A DNA stretch of 64,000 nucleotides from Pegea sp. RAD2-039 (lineage: Eukaryota; Chordata; Thaliacea; Salpida; Salpidae), in the NCBI GenBank assembly GCA_034620365.1, contig JAQGEQ010000045.1, positions 124,001 through 188,000 of the forward strand, written 5' to 3'. The translations under genes were made by a program, and so were the position numbers. A model generated the notes under the pieces. It was not told where the DNA came from. It did no database searches and was given only the letters and a program-made list of their open reading frames with translations. Each line of letters begins with the position of its first letter. The stretch's first letter is position 1. Positions 37,574-49,100 of the stretch are shown one piece after another.

Positions 37574-38270
37574 CGCTAAAATCCCACATAGAAGTGGCAG
37601 TTCAGGGTTTAGAGCAGAAACGGAAGGACTACTTGTAGCGGAACAAAATCAATCTACAAAAATCTTCCAAGCAAACATATCAAAAGCTACCCAAGATGAC
37701 AAATGCACAAATGAGGAACTAAAGCATCAACCGAATCATATCATGGTGTTTAGTAATAGCAGGATGCTTTCAACACCCTAACAAAGTAGCCAAATACCTA
37801 AGCTAGTATATATGCAACAGAAGCAAATGATAAAAGATACTATCACATTCCTGAATCGGTTATTGAAAGTAACAATTACATAAAGTTCCGGGACTTTGAA
37901 ACAAGAAAGACCAAGAAATTAGATGTAAAAGACCAGATGTTGAAATAAAATATAGAACCAATAGAATGTGTTTACTAATAGACGTCGCAGTACCAAGTGA
38001 TAGACGTCGCAGTACCAAGTGAAGCAAATGTAAGTATCAAAGTTAGAGAGGAAATCTAAATACAAAGATCTACAATTAGAAATCTGAAGAATGTGGAAAG
38101 TAAATACCAAAATACTTCCTATTTTGATTGGCTCATTAGAAATAACAGAAAAGAAATTCGAAAAGTTTGTTGTGAAATTACTAAAAGAAATTCAAAGAAC
38201 TGAAATTCAAAAGATGTCGCTCTTAGGAACAACGCAAAAGTTTTGATACTTAATTCAATTTGAAACTTTT
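37574..38270 (+). mobile_element. LINE-B fragment (RT C-terminal part), decayed
   Basis: Frames with stops and shifts read TRKTKKLDVKDQ, RPDVEIKYRTNRMCLLIDVA, KYKDLQLEI and KILPILIGSLEITEKKFEKF, then IQKMSLLGTTQKF. These are the end-of-protein motifs of many non-LTR reverse transcriptases (KYxDLxxEIxRxWK, VIPVVIGALG, LQKxxLLGTAxILR). A second copy lies inverted at 62715-63700. This copy has a 22-nt tandem duplication at 37978-38022. Confidence 0.8.
37978..38022 (+). repeat. 22-nt tandem duplication inside LINE-B copy
   Basis: TAGACGTCGCAGTACCAAGT occurs twice in direct succession. The inverted copy at 62.7-63.4 kb has it once, so the duplication arose after the two copies separated. It breaks the frame. 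Confidence 0.85.
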
Positions 38271-38334
38271 TTATTTAATATTGTTGCTTATTTCGACTTT
38301 CTAATTTTATTTCTATTTAAAATTCTATTTTATC

Positions 38335-38500
38335 GCAGCAGAGTGTTCCACTCCACAAATAACTAAAAGATAGAGAAGAAAATTCAGCATCAAAGAAAAG
38401 GAAGAAGACTTTCCAGTTGTTTTTTTCATTTTAATGAATTTTGCTTTATTGTCACCTCTTCAGCACAACCAGCATGACCTTTCTCGGCAGAATCAGGACA
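38335..38500 (+). repeat. Repeat X, right diverged copy
   Basis: Shares with 37020-37170 the order TCGCAGC, ACAAATAACT, CATCAAAGAAAAG, then CAGCACAACCAGCATGACC and TTCTCGGC. It lies in direct orientation, about 1.3 kb from the left copy, so the pair flanks the vWA fragment and LINE-B piece. Confidence 0.45.
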
Positions 38501-39529
38501 TTATCTTGATTTTTACTCTATATTTGGACATTATCTTAGTTTTATCAAAGTTTATTAATACAATATAATGAATCTTGATTTTGAAGAATGTTTCACGCCA
38601 CAATGTTTCATACAATTTCCAGAATCTTTATCTCATGTAAAAGCACAAAACTAAAAAGCGAATAAATTACAAGGTCTTCTAACTTTATGAAAATATCAAA
38701 TTGACTCAAAGCAAACATTCTATCAATTGAAACTTTAGTTTTTAAAGTGCTAAGAAGCTTTAGACTCAGATTTTTGTGAAGAAAGCTTCAAGTTAGTCAA
38801 AAAATGATTTTAAATCTTTCAGATCAGTTTTCATTCATTATAAAACCACAGATAAGACTTCTGTAAAGACTCAAATTAATTTTCAATGAAGTAACAACCA
38901 TATGAAGAGATTTTAAGTTCTGCAAAACTAATGGAGAAATAAAAAGACAAAAGTTGCTACATAAAAGCTGATAAAGAAGTCATCATCGATTTATTAAAAA
39001 AGTTTATTTAGTTATAATAAAGTTAGGGACTTATATCAAGACTTGATTTGTTAAAAATGAGTTTAAATATTTTGTAAATCTCTACACAAAGTGATATTAA
39101 TCCAATTTCAGATGTGTTATCTCAAGTTATCTACTTTCTAGAAGTATCTTTAGTGACAAGTTAAAGTTAAAATTGTAACAAAAATGCAAAGAAAACTGAT
39201 AAAGTATCAAATGAATAAAGATTAAATTAAAATCAGAAAAGTTAAGAAGAGACGAAATCATTTTTGATGAATCAACTGCTTAGGGGTCAGTCCTCAACAA
39301 ATAAAAGACAAAAAATCTTAAATTGAAAGATTGAGAAGCACTTGCAACTATCTAGTAACATGATCTTCATCAACAAATCAATCTTAATGTTCTTGGAATG
39401 TTTTCATCGGATGTTATTTGCGCTAAAAGTAGAAAAAGTGTAGAAGAGCTAAAATAACTTCTTTAGAATCACAGATTTTGTGAGTAGATCGCTAGAAGTA
39501 TAATATTGAGACACATAAACAATTTGAAA
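38501..39529. other. Intergenic, no gene seen
   Basis: AT-rich sequence with no recognisable coding or RNA features. Confidence 0.45.
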
Positions 39530-39912
39530 AAGCTGCTAAGGGGAGCTGTCGGAAACCAAGGTCTTCCTTAAGAGATAGCCAATGTTTTCACTTCATAATA
39601 ATAGGATCATACTTTTAGGGATCACTTCTAAAGGATGTATTGTCATGTCGAAGTCACTCGCGTTGTTCAAGAAGAAGTTTTAATATTGCCAACATTGTCA
39701 TTTCTAAACTGTGATTTTTTTTCTTTCTTGTATTATTAACATTCCATAATTGTTCACTGTTATATGCTTTGAGTGATATCGAAATGCCATGTGTTACATC
39801 TTTTGCTTTTTATATTTTTGACTAAATAGATGTTATTGGTGAGAATGTGTGTTAACGAGAGATGCTCTCTTCAGATACCCTCCTTTGCATTTATTGTAGT
39901 AAATAAATGAAT
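39530..39912 (+). mobile_element. LINE-A, 5'-truncated old copy
   Basis: The 3' half matches the copies at 55.8 and 59 kb. One frame reads MFSLHNNRIILL, then IVMSKSLALFKKKF, aligned with the RT C-terminus of the intact copy. The 3' UTR follows with GTGAGAATGTGTGTTAACGA, the hairpin (partly mutated to ATACCCTCC) and a short AAATAAATG tail. Identity falls towards the 5' side. Confidence 0.75.
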
Positions 39913-41811
39913 TATTAATTCTAAATCGATGAAACTCTACATCAAAATTTGGTTTGAATTAAATCTCTTTGAGTTTTTTTTTAAGCTTAAATATAAGATA
40001 CTCTAAAGATGAAGTAATGCATGGTAAGAAGAGATGAGTCATTTATATTAACTAACTTTCGACACAAATTGGATTTTAATAAACATTTCAAATCAAACCA
40101 TATTCATAAAATTGTGAAAAAATAAATGTGTCAATTGGTTAGAATCAGACTGAAAGTTATCTATTCAATATCAGAACTGAATTAAATCTTTTATTTTCAC
40201 ATCCACACAATAATACCTACTTTTTCTAGATGTCTAAAATAATTATTTTCGCTTGATAGTATCAACATTTTATAAACACAAGTTTGCAAAACCTAAACCA
40301 CTGAATAAAAAATGTTTGTTGAGTTAGTCATTAAAGGTAAGAATGACTTTTTTATCAAGTTTTATGTCCGCTAGCTGATGAGCTTTTAAAAGTTTTAAAA
40401 TCTCCTAAAATATTTTGTTGCAGCTGAAAACCAAATTTCTGTCGGTTTCGCTCCTTATATGGGAAGAATTTTTCAAACTAAAAAAGTTACATAATCAACT
40501 TTTTTCGAACTTCTAAAGAATATGAATAAGAACTCAAAGTATGAGATAAACCACAATGCAATTTTTCAAATTAGACTTTTTTTATACCATACTTTATAAA
40601 AGCGTTTTGTAAATTGAAAATGAAAGTTAATAGTATCTTGGTAAAAAAAAGCAATTATTTCTAAGTAAGCTGGTTTAAGCTGGTTAACTATTTGATAATA
40701 ATTTGTACTTAAATATCTACAAATCCATTTGTGGTGTTCAATTCAGAAATTAAACTCTTTTTTTACAAAGATTTAAAAATTCTAAGTTAGAAGACTACAA
40801 TGTTTTAGCTTACTTTAAGAAATTAGATATTTTAAAATATTTTGTAGCATTAGTAAAGCGGTTTATAGAAAACATTTTCAAAAACACAAAACTGATATTT
40901 AAATAATATTTTATGTAACAATTTTGTCAAGATTGAATATAAAACTGACCTAATCATATTTCGATTAAATATACAGGTGTATTTTAAGCTGTTAACATAA
41001 TCACTACAACTACAACATATAATTTTTTTTTTTAAAGTTTCTTCAAACAACTGTTTTGATTCAAAACAAATAAGGTAATTTCGGAAGTTCTATATTTCAA
41101 GAAGAAGTATTGTCTCTCATTGAAACTACTTTTAATCTCAATCGAATAAATTAAAAGCGTGCAGAAAAAAACACGTTTTTTGAGGTATTCATAATCTGTT
41201 GACTGTTTAAAAACAATTATAAAAACTGAAAATCAATTTTGAGTTAATGCTAAGATGGAGCACTTACTGATTTGTAATCAAACCTAAAAGTTTAGTTTCA
41301 AAGTATGTCTGCAGATGAAGATCAAACAATTATTGATTAATATCTAAATTTACAAAAATTACCCAAGTTACTTATTAAGTTTTAAATTCGGAAAAATCTG
41401 AAGTTTGATTGAAAATTGATTGATCAATTATAAATCATCAACTTTAACAGATTTATGTTCTGTTTAAGAAATAAATATGTTTTAATATTTCGATAAACAT
41501 AAAGTTACTAAGCCTAAACACCTAAGGCAATCATAGGAACTTAGCACAAAATACAAAGAAAATTCTTCTTATAAAATTCAATATGTTTTTTTTATGTTGA
41601 TATTAAATTCCTTATATATGTGTAAGTTATTCGCTTAATTTAATGTTCTTCTCGAACATTTTCAAAAGTTTTTACATCAAATTTTTTTCTAAGATCTTTT
41701 TAATACTGCAAGCGAAAGAAATTTTAAACTTCTTAAGAACTTGGCTCAAATTATGATTTGATATTTTCTAGAAGCCAATTATGAATTAACTTGTGATTAT
41801 TTAGACAACAG
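39913..41811. other. Intergenic, no gene seen
   Basis: AT-rich spacer upstream of the protein C gene. No features were recognised apart from the TATA-like site at its right end. Confidence 0.45.
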
Positions 41812-41821
41812 ATATAAAATA
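41812..41821 (+). promoter_or_regulatory. Putative TATA box of protein C gene
   Basis: ATATAAAATA about 435 nt upstream of the start codon of protein C. The distance leaves room for a 5' UTR or a non-coding first exon. Weak evidence in AT-rich DNA. Confidence 0.3.
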
Positions 41822-42255
41822 GAATAACAGAACAGTGTTTTTGCAGTGAGCGATACAAATAAACCGATTTTAAATATTTACAGAGAATATAGAAAGTGTA
41901 GCCTCAAGCTAAAGTTAATCTACAAAGTAAACTTTCATCAAATAATTTACTTCTTTAATAGCTTCTACTTCAACAGATTTATATTTAATGTCACTGATAC
42001 TCATCAACATCAGTAGATTTTGTTTGTTTTTATCATGTCATTATAATTATTACATTTTTATCTTGTTTAATAAAGTTTCGACAATATTTTTTTTCATTAA
42101 TTTATTCCGAACTTTTTCTTTATTCTTTAAAAAAACGATTTTTTTTAATATTACCAACTTTAAAATATTTTATTTTAAAAGGTTTAAATAACAATTGTTG
42201 TAATCAAAATTTGATCAAATTTATAGGTTCTTTACTTGTATGTGATACTTCAAAA

Positions 42256-44471
42256 ATGTATGCAAACATAAAAGTTATTTTCTGGGTCATCGTAATGTTG
42301 ATGAATGAAGTAATAAATGCAGGTTATTTTATCTCATTTATTTTAAATGTTGCAAATCAATACTAAAAGTTTGAAGTATTTGAATTTACTTTCTATATTT
42401 TTGACTAAATAGATGTAATTTGTAAGAATGTGTGTTAGCGAGAGGTGCTCTCTTCAGGCACCCTCCTTCGCATTTATTGTAATAAATAAATAAATTTGAA
42501 AGAAAATTAATCGAGCATTTTTTAGATTTTAAAATATCTAAAAGTCAATCAAAATATTTTTTACTAAGATACAATCTCGAATGAAGTCTTTGATGAAGGA
42601 AGTGGCGATCCAAATGATCTATTCCCTAAGTGCACTGATGGCTTGTGTAGTCATTCTTGTGTTGACACAATATTTGGTTATACTTGTGAATGTCCTGAAA
42701 CTATGATTCTTGATCAGAGTCAGAATACTTGCATCCAGCGATCTGCAGGTAATTATTTTAAAGATCAATCTTATAAATCGAAGATTTTTGATGGCTTCAG
42801 TGTCCCAATAAGCTTTGAAATAAATGAATAATGACTCCTAAAACTTAAATTCAAATCTTACAATTAGTTGAGTTCGAATTAGTTCTATAAAAACGTTTTA
42901 GCCAACACAATCAAGCTAAAAAATAAGATTTGTCAGATAGACAAGTCATATGGTTGTGATTAAAGTTTAGAAAATGCGAAGTTTATTGCAAAAAATCATT
43001 TTAGTAAAAACTCTTTCCAACATGTAAAATATTTAAAGTAAATCTGTGACTTGTTTTATAGAAGCGGATTGTGACTTTGGGTTCTTAGCACTTGGGAAAA
43101 GTTGTGTAAAATTTGTTAACAGAAAAGTATCTCACAAATTTGCTGAGACCTTATGCAAGAAAGAAAATTCAAGATTGGTGGTTATAAACGATGAAACAAC
43201 TGCCTCTTTGATTATGAATTCTTTTCCTCCAAGTTGGATAGGTACTAAAGAAGTTAATTAGCCTGGGGGAATGTTTCTATTTTTTACTTATGCTTCAGTT
43301 TTGTAAATGAGTTTATTTTACCAGATGTCTATTTAATCGAATATTAATCAGTGTTAATCATTATTTATTTTTGATGAATATTCTCTTGTTTAAAGTATTA
43401 ATTTAAAAATTTCATAAATATAAACAAAACAACATTCTTAAATTAAAAGCATCTTTTTGGTATAAACATCATAATATTTGTTTCGAAGGAGCAAAACGAA
43501 ATGATAAAGATTTTGTAGCATCTGATGGAAGTGAACAGGATTACACTAAATGGTCACATGGAATGCCAGGTGAATAATTAAAAAAACTAGAACCCTTCAA
43601 AGTTAACTGATTTATTTGAAATACAATTGATATTTAAAATCCTTTTAAGGGCACGCCCTTATCTCCTATTTCATCTTCAAACACATAACCAACAAGATTA
43701 CATTTTTTTACTTTTTTTTCAAGTTTTAGCATTCGTGAGCGATTCATGAATAAGATTTCTATTAAATCATTAATTTCAGCTTATCTTTAACCATTTTGAA
43801 ATTGAGGCAGCTTAATATTAACGACTTTTACAGGCTCTTTCGATCACTGTGTCTTCCTCAATCATGGAGGCTACTTTGAAACAGTAAACTGTAAATTCCG
43901 TCGAACATTTATATGTGAAAAACGTAAGAAGCATTTCTCTGTTTATATTACGTCTGGATCTAAATTAGACATTTCTATAAAAGTTTTTTTGAAAAAAGTA
44001 AAATTCAAAAATATTTTTCAAAAATTCTTATTTATAAAATTTTGTTGGATAAAATTTTTGTATCAATTCAACAGCAAGATTAAACCCGGAGTTGATATTC
44101 ACAAGAACCTGGCCTAATGGTGGGCTTGCTAAATTATATTGGTCATACAAAGATGAAGCAATTCAAATAACCTTTCCAAGTGGGATAACAGAACTAAATG
44201 TAAACAGTTTATAACTGACACAAGTTTTTAAATTGAATTCATCTCTATTATTTGGCAGTCTTGGTTTTGTTCTTATCATCGGTTAAACGAGACTTCTTTT
44301 GCTTTTCAACAAAATTCAATCGAGCGTTTAAGTGGAAAAGGAAGATGTGAGTTCGTGTTTAGATCTTATTATCGATTTGCAGTGTCTGATACATCTGTGA
44401 AATCTGTATGTCCTTTTCTTTCACAAGATTTAAATTCAACTGAAGTATTATTCACTTCAGATTGTTTGTAA
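42256..44471 (+). CDS. Secreted protein C: EGF, C-type lectin and shared C-terminal module, 7 exons
   Basis: Predicted 311-residue secreted protein. The exons are 42256-42322, 42569-42748, 43062-43241, 43489-43569, 43834-43923, 44075-44199 and 44259-44471. All join in frame and most junctions are phase 1, as in proteins A and B. Residues 1-22 (start MYANIKVIFWVIVML) are a signal peptide. One EGF follows (CTDGLCSHSCVDT, then CECPE). A C-type lectin-like domain covers about 83-199, with DCDFGFLALGKSC, WIG, CVFL and FICEK. The C-terminal module starts at about 200 and reads IFTRTWPNGGLAKLYW, then SWFCS and GKGRCEFVF. No vWA, Ly6 or sushi module is present. The gene is a tail-only paralog of A and B on the opposite strand, and it contains a LINE-A tail in intron 1. 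The first exon and its donor (CAG|GTTATT) are the least certain part. Function is unknown, and binding of a matrix carbohydrate is possible. Confidence 0.86.
42388..42496 (+). mobile_element. LINE-A/SINE 3' end in intron 1 of protein C gene
   Basis: TATATTTTTGACTAAATAGA, GAATGTGTGTTAGCGAGAGG, the loop CTCTCTTCAG, GCACCCTCCTTCGC and an AATA tail. It matches the LINE-A 3' UTR from about 39820 onward with few changes and is one of the best-preserved tails here. Confidence 0.85.
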
Positions 44472-44485
44472 ATTGTTTTATCAGC

Positions 44486-44491
44486 AATAAA
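44486..44491 (+). terminator. Polyadenylation signal of protein C gene
   Basis: AATAAA about 15 nt after the stop codon, with AATAAAAAAAG just behind it. Confidence 0.55.
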
Positions 44492-46151
44492 TATGAATAA
44501 AAAAAGATTTGAAATATTTTCCTTGTTTACATGTAACATTATTATATTTTTTAGTAATTATTTGATTTATACATGTTGTTAAAACAAGTTAAAATGATAG
44601 ATTCATCTTTTTAAAAGAAGAAAGCGTGTCTTTATTTTACGAACATATTTTTGACAAGTATACAAAACAAAGCGCAAAAAGCTGAATGTTTGAGAAAAAT
44701 TTTTAAATATTTACCACAAAATATCAACTTAGCTGCTCAGCTATTTTGAAATAAATATTGTTTTTTAAAGATACATCTCAATTTTCAAGCTAAAAGAATC
44801 TCTGTGAATACAAATAAAAGCTTACTTGAAAGTTGTATAAAAACATTACGGTGTTTATATCAAGTTATCTTTACAATAATCGACATTTTTCAAATTTATA
44901 TTTTATGAATGGATACATTTGTTAAGATTTCTTTTATGTTTATGCAGAAAAATAATATGAAACAATTTAGATTTTAAATCACATAAAACCTTTTATTTCG
45001 TGAAAAATACATAATTTCACCATCTTAAAAATAATGGCTTTATAATTTGGTTTCATTTGCAAGCTTATATGAAAGTTATTTATAGTTTTATTTTTATACT
45101 TATCTCAATATTTTTTGCAAAATTATTTGCAAAATTTTGATATGAATCTAAGTTTAAAACAAAGAATAAAATCTTTTAGTTGAACTCCAATTTCTTCATT
45201 TAATAAAATTTTTGATCAAATGATTTCATATCCAGTGGTGTTTGAATATCTAATAATTATCTAATAATTATCGTAATAAAGTTTTAAACTTTTATTTAGA
45301 AAAGTTGAGATCAGTTATTAAAAGCATATTAAGATTTCAATCTTGTTTTTGCCGATTTATTTATATTAATAAATTCCTTTTTTATGAAAAAATTTATCAT
45401 CAAATCTATATTCTAAGAAATGATAATTACCAAAAACAATATTTGAAATTATATTTTCAATATCCGTACAATCTATCGTTTTAAGTTTTCAGCTTTCTAA
45501 AAACTTTAAAAGGACATTAAACCTTTTAAGATATTAAAAATAACTTCGATGTAAACCAATTGTTTGTTGACAGATATTTGCCACAGGCAAAAATATTTCA
45601 CAATATTTTTAATAGTTAAGATAACATATCTTTTAACTTGTACTCAAAATGTTCATTTAATAGTTTTAATTTATAATTTTATTGATAGTATTTGTCTACA
45701 AAATGTCAAACAGAAAAAAAATTGTTGAAAAACTTGTTTTATATTTTGAGATAAAAACATCTTAGACATTTTGAAATGATTTTGATTTAATCCTATAACA
45801 ATCATCAAGCTTTTATCATCATGTATCTCACAGTTTCTGTCATCCTATCATAATTTTTCTTAATCTAAAAACGTTTAAATCTGCGTTGATACAAATACTA
45901 AAAATACAGATACTATCTTTATAACCTCAGGTTTATTTGCATTCAACAAGCATAAATATTAAAACTAATCTTTAATATAATAAAAGCACACAATAGAATA
46001 TATAAGACGATTTAACTTTAAAACAAAACCTTAAACAAGGCAGGAAAAGTCATTTGAGATTCAGAAACAAATTCAAAAAGCAGAACTAATAGCAGAATGA
46101 TGGAGGTTAGGTTATAACTACTCTGCTAAACGTTTTATCTTATAATTGTTT
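44492..46151. other. Intergenic between convergent genes C and A
   Basis: AT-rich spacer with no recognisable gene. A reverse-strand AATAAA (TTTATT at 45932-45937) is about 215 nt past the stop of the protein A gene and may be its polyadenylation signal. Confidence 0.45.
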
Positions 46152-49100
46152 TTAAGCGGCTATGTCAGAGAGCTTGACAGTTGAGACTGTGCAGGCTTCA
46201 ACTGGAACGCGTTCTTCTCCTTCAAATACAAATTCACAAGCGCCTGATCCACTAGCTAATTCGATGGCGTTTTGGGAGAACACAACAGCTGTTCCTTCGT
46301 TTCGGACGACTGAACAGAACCAAGACTGCAGAAAAACGAAAAAAAAAGTTCAAAAATTCAAACGTTGAAGTTGAAAACTTACAGTTGTGGATTTGACAAG
46401 GGTAGAGAAGCTGACCCGGACATATTCAGCCCCGCTTGGCCAGTAAAGTTTAGCCTGGGCACCATTGGGCCAGGTGTTTGTGAAGACAATCGAACCACTA
46501 CTTCGAGCTATGGCCGGGAAAGTAGTTCAGGTCAAAAAGATTGAAATGTTTCTGAGAAGACTTACTTTGCTCACAGACTGAAGCACGACGGAATTGGCAG
46601 TTGTCGGTGGCAAACTTACCGTCCGCTTCCACGAAGACACATTTGTCGAAGTCACCTTCACAAGATTATCAGAGATTGAAAAACTGAAGAGTTTATTTAT
46701 CAATATCTTACCAGGGGAACCTGCTGCCCAGTTATCAATAGACATGAGAGACTTATCAGAATTAGTGAAGACACCGGCTTCTTTACGACTGCTAGCTCCT
46801 AATTTTACAAATAAGATTCGATATTAAGATGATCCAAGCTCAAAATCAACGACACTTACCGATCCAACTCCCTGGGAAGCTTTTTCCGATTAAGGCGGCT
46901 GCTCCAAAGTCGTTGATGCTGATTAATCGACCTCCGTCAGCAGCACAGAATGCTTCAGCAGCAGCAAAAGACTTTCCAGCAGCAACAGCTTTGACACATG
47001 TATGTGCGAGAGGAGTAAACCCAACATTACAGTCTCCCTCTGATTGGTTGTTGTCATTAAAACTAGAATTTTAATCTCGATCTTTTATATATACCTCCAA
47101 TTCGATCGTCACAAGTGATTCCATCGGAGTTAAGGATCTTATCAGCAGGACATTCACAGAAGAAACCAACTTCAGTATCGACACATTTGTACTCACATGG
47201 ATTAGTCACACACTCGTTGATGTCTTTTCATGAAAATTATTCAAATTAAATCATTCATTTCTGAAGCCACAAGCAAACATACTTGAACAAGTCTTGTTGT
47301 CAGCTTCTAGTAACATGAAGTCGGGGCAATTACATTGGTAACCATCAAGTAGATCAATACATGTGTGAGAACATCCACCATTCTCTTCAGCACATTCATC
47401 AAATGATGCCAATTTATCTGGGTTTTCTACAAAACAAAAAATTCATTTGAAATCTTAATTAAAAGTTCGTTTTTTTCATCTTCTCACCTGCAATTGATAC
47501 ACAAGTACGAAGGTCATCACTAAGCAACATGTCTTCTGGACATCCACATCTAAATGAACCATCAGTATCAATACAATCATGAGAACATCCACCATTATCA
47601 GTACTACATTCATCTTGATCTGTTAAAAGTTAAAGAAATTAATCTTACGATGTTAACTAAGGTGACGAAGCGTACTGAAGCACAGAGAAGCCTTGATATC
47701 AGCCAATAAAGTTCCTTGGAGATCAGAAAAGGAAGAAGCCATAAAAGCACGAGTATTAGATCCAGCAATAGTCTCGATTTCTTTCACGTTTACTTTACCG
47801 ATTCCAATAGCATATGTAGTGATGCCAGCTTCTCTCATTGCTTCACTTGGTGTTGCAACGTCATCCTAGATTAGTTTGAAATTTCAAGATGTACTCAATG
47901 AAGTTGCCACAAAATAACTTACTCTTGAGTTACCATCAGTGATAACAACACAAATCTTTGGAAGCTCTGGTCTCATACCATTAGCCTCGTTAAAAACTGT
48001 TTCAAATGTTTTTTCAATAGCTTGTCCAGTCTTTGTTCCAGATCCTGTATAGGGAGTATTTCTAACAGCGTCCATGACTTCTAAACTATTTAGTGTATCA
48101 CTAAAGTCAAATCGGATATCTACAGCAGCATTGTATCTGAAATGAACAAAGTAATCTTATATAACCGGCTTCTTTAAGGTTGAAGATTCGATACAAACCT
48201 GACTAAGGCAACATGGACAGCATCTTTGCCAACTTTGAATCCACCAACTAATTCAAGAACGAACTCTTTCATCATAACAAAATTATCGAACTTGACAGAG
48301 CTTGAAGAGTCGAGAATAACCCCGATATCGGCCTGAAAACATTTAAAAACATTTTAACAACTAGTAGAAGCATATCTACGAGATATATACCTTGTTGACG
48401 TTACATGGTTTGGCACAGACTCTTTCAGCTTGGTTACAAAGATGACTTGAACAACAACATCTGCAGACATCATTTTCAGTCATACCATTACATTGTGTTG
48501 GTAGGAAAGCTTGGCGAGGGTTCTGGAATAAAATTAAAGTTTTTAAACTGAAGATACTCTACAACATTTATTCAAACCTGTGCTTGGTTGTTTTTGCAAG
48601 CATCTAATTGTTTGCATCTCTTGAAGATTGATTTGACTCCCATGCTGACACGGACTTCGTTTTCACATGAAAGTGAATCTTCACGACAAACTTCCATCGG
48701 ATTAGCGTTACATTCTTCATTAGTGGCTGCTCCATGACACGAGTAACAAGCGAATCCTAAATTACAGATCATATTACTTTAAATAAAGTCTCTAAGCAGA
48801 TCATCATACCGCAAGTGATGCCATCTTTATCAAGAGCTGTTCCTGGTGGACAGTTACATTGGAAGCTTCCTAGAGTATTGGTACAATTGTAGCTGCAAGC
48901 AGCAATTCCAGTTTTACATTCATCGATGTCAACACAAGTACCATTGTCTTGTTGTTCATAACCTGTTTTCAGTTAAGTTAGATAACTGAAAGAGATTTTG
49001 TAGAAAGAATTGTACCTGGTTCACATTCGCATTGAGTAACTCCATCAACAGCAACACAGACTTGATCACAACCACCGTTGTCAACGTAACAGGGATCATC

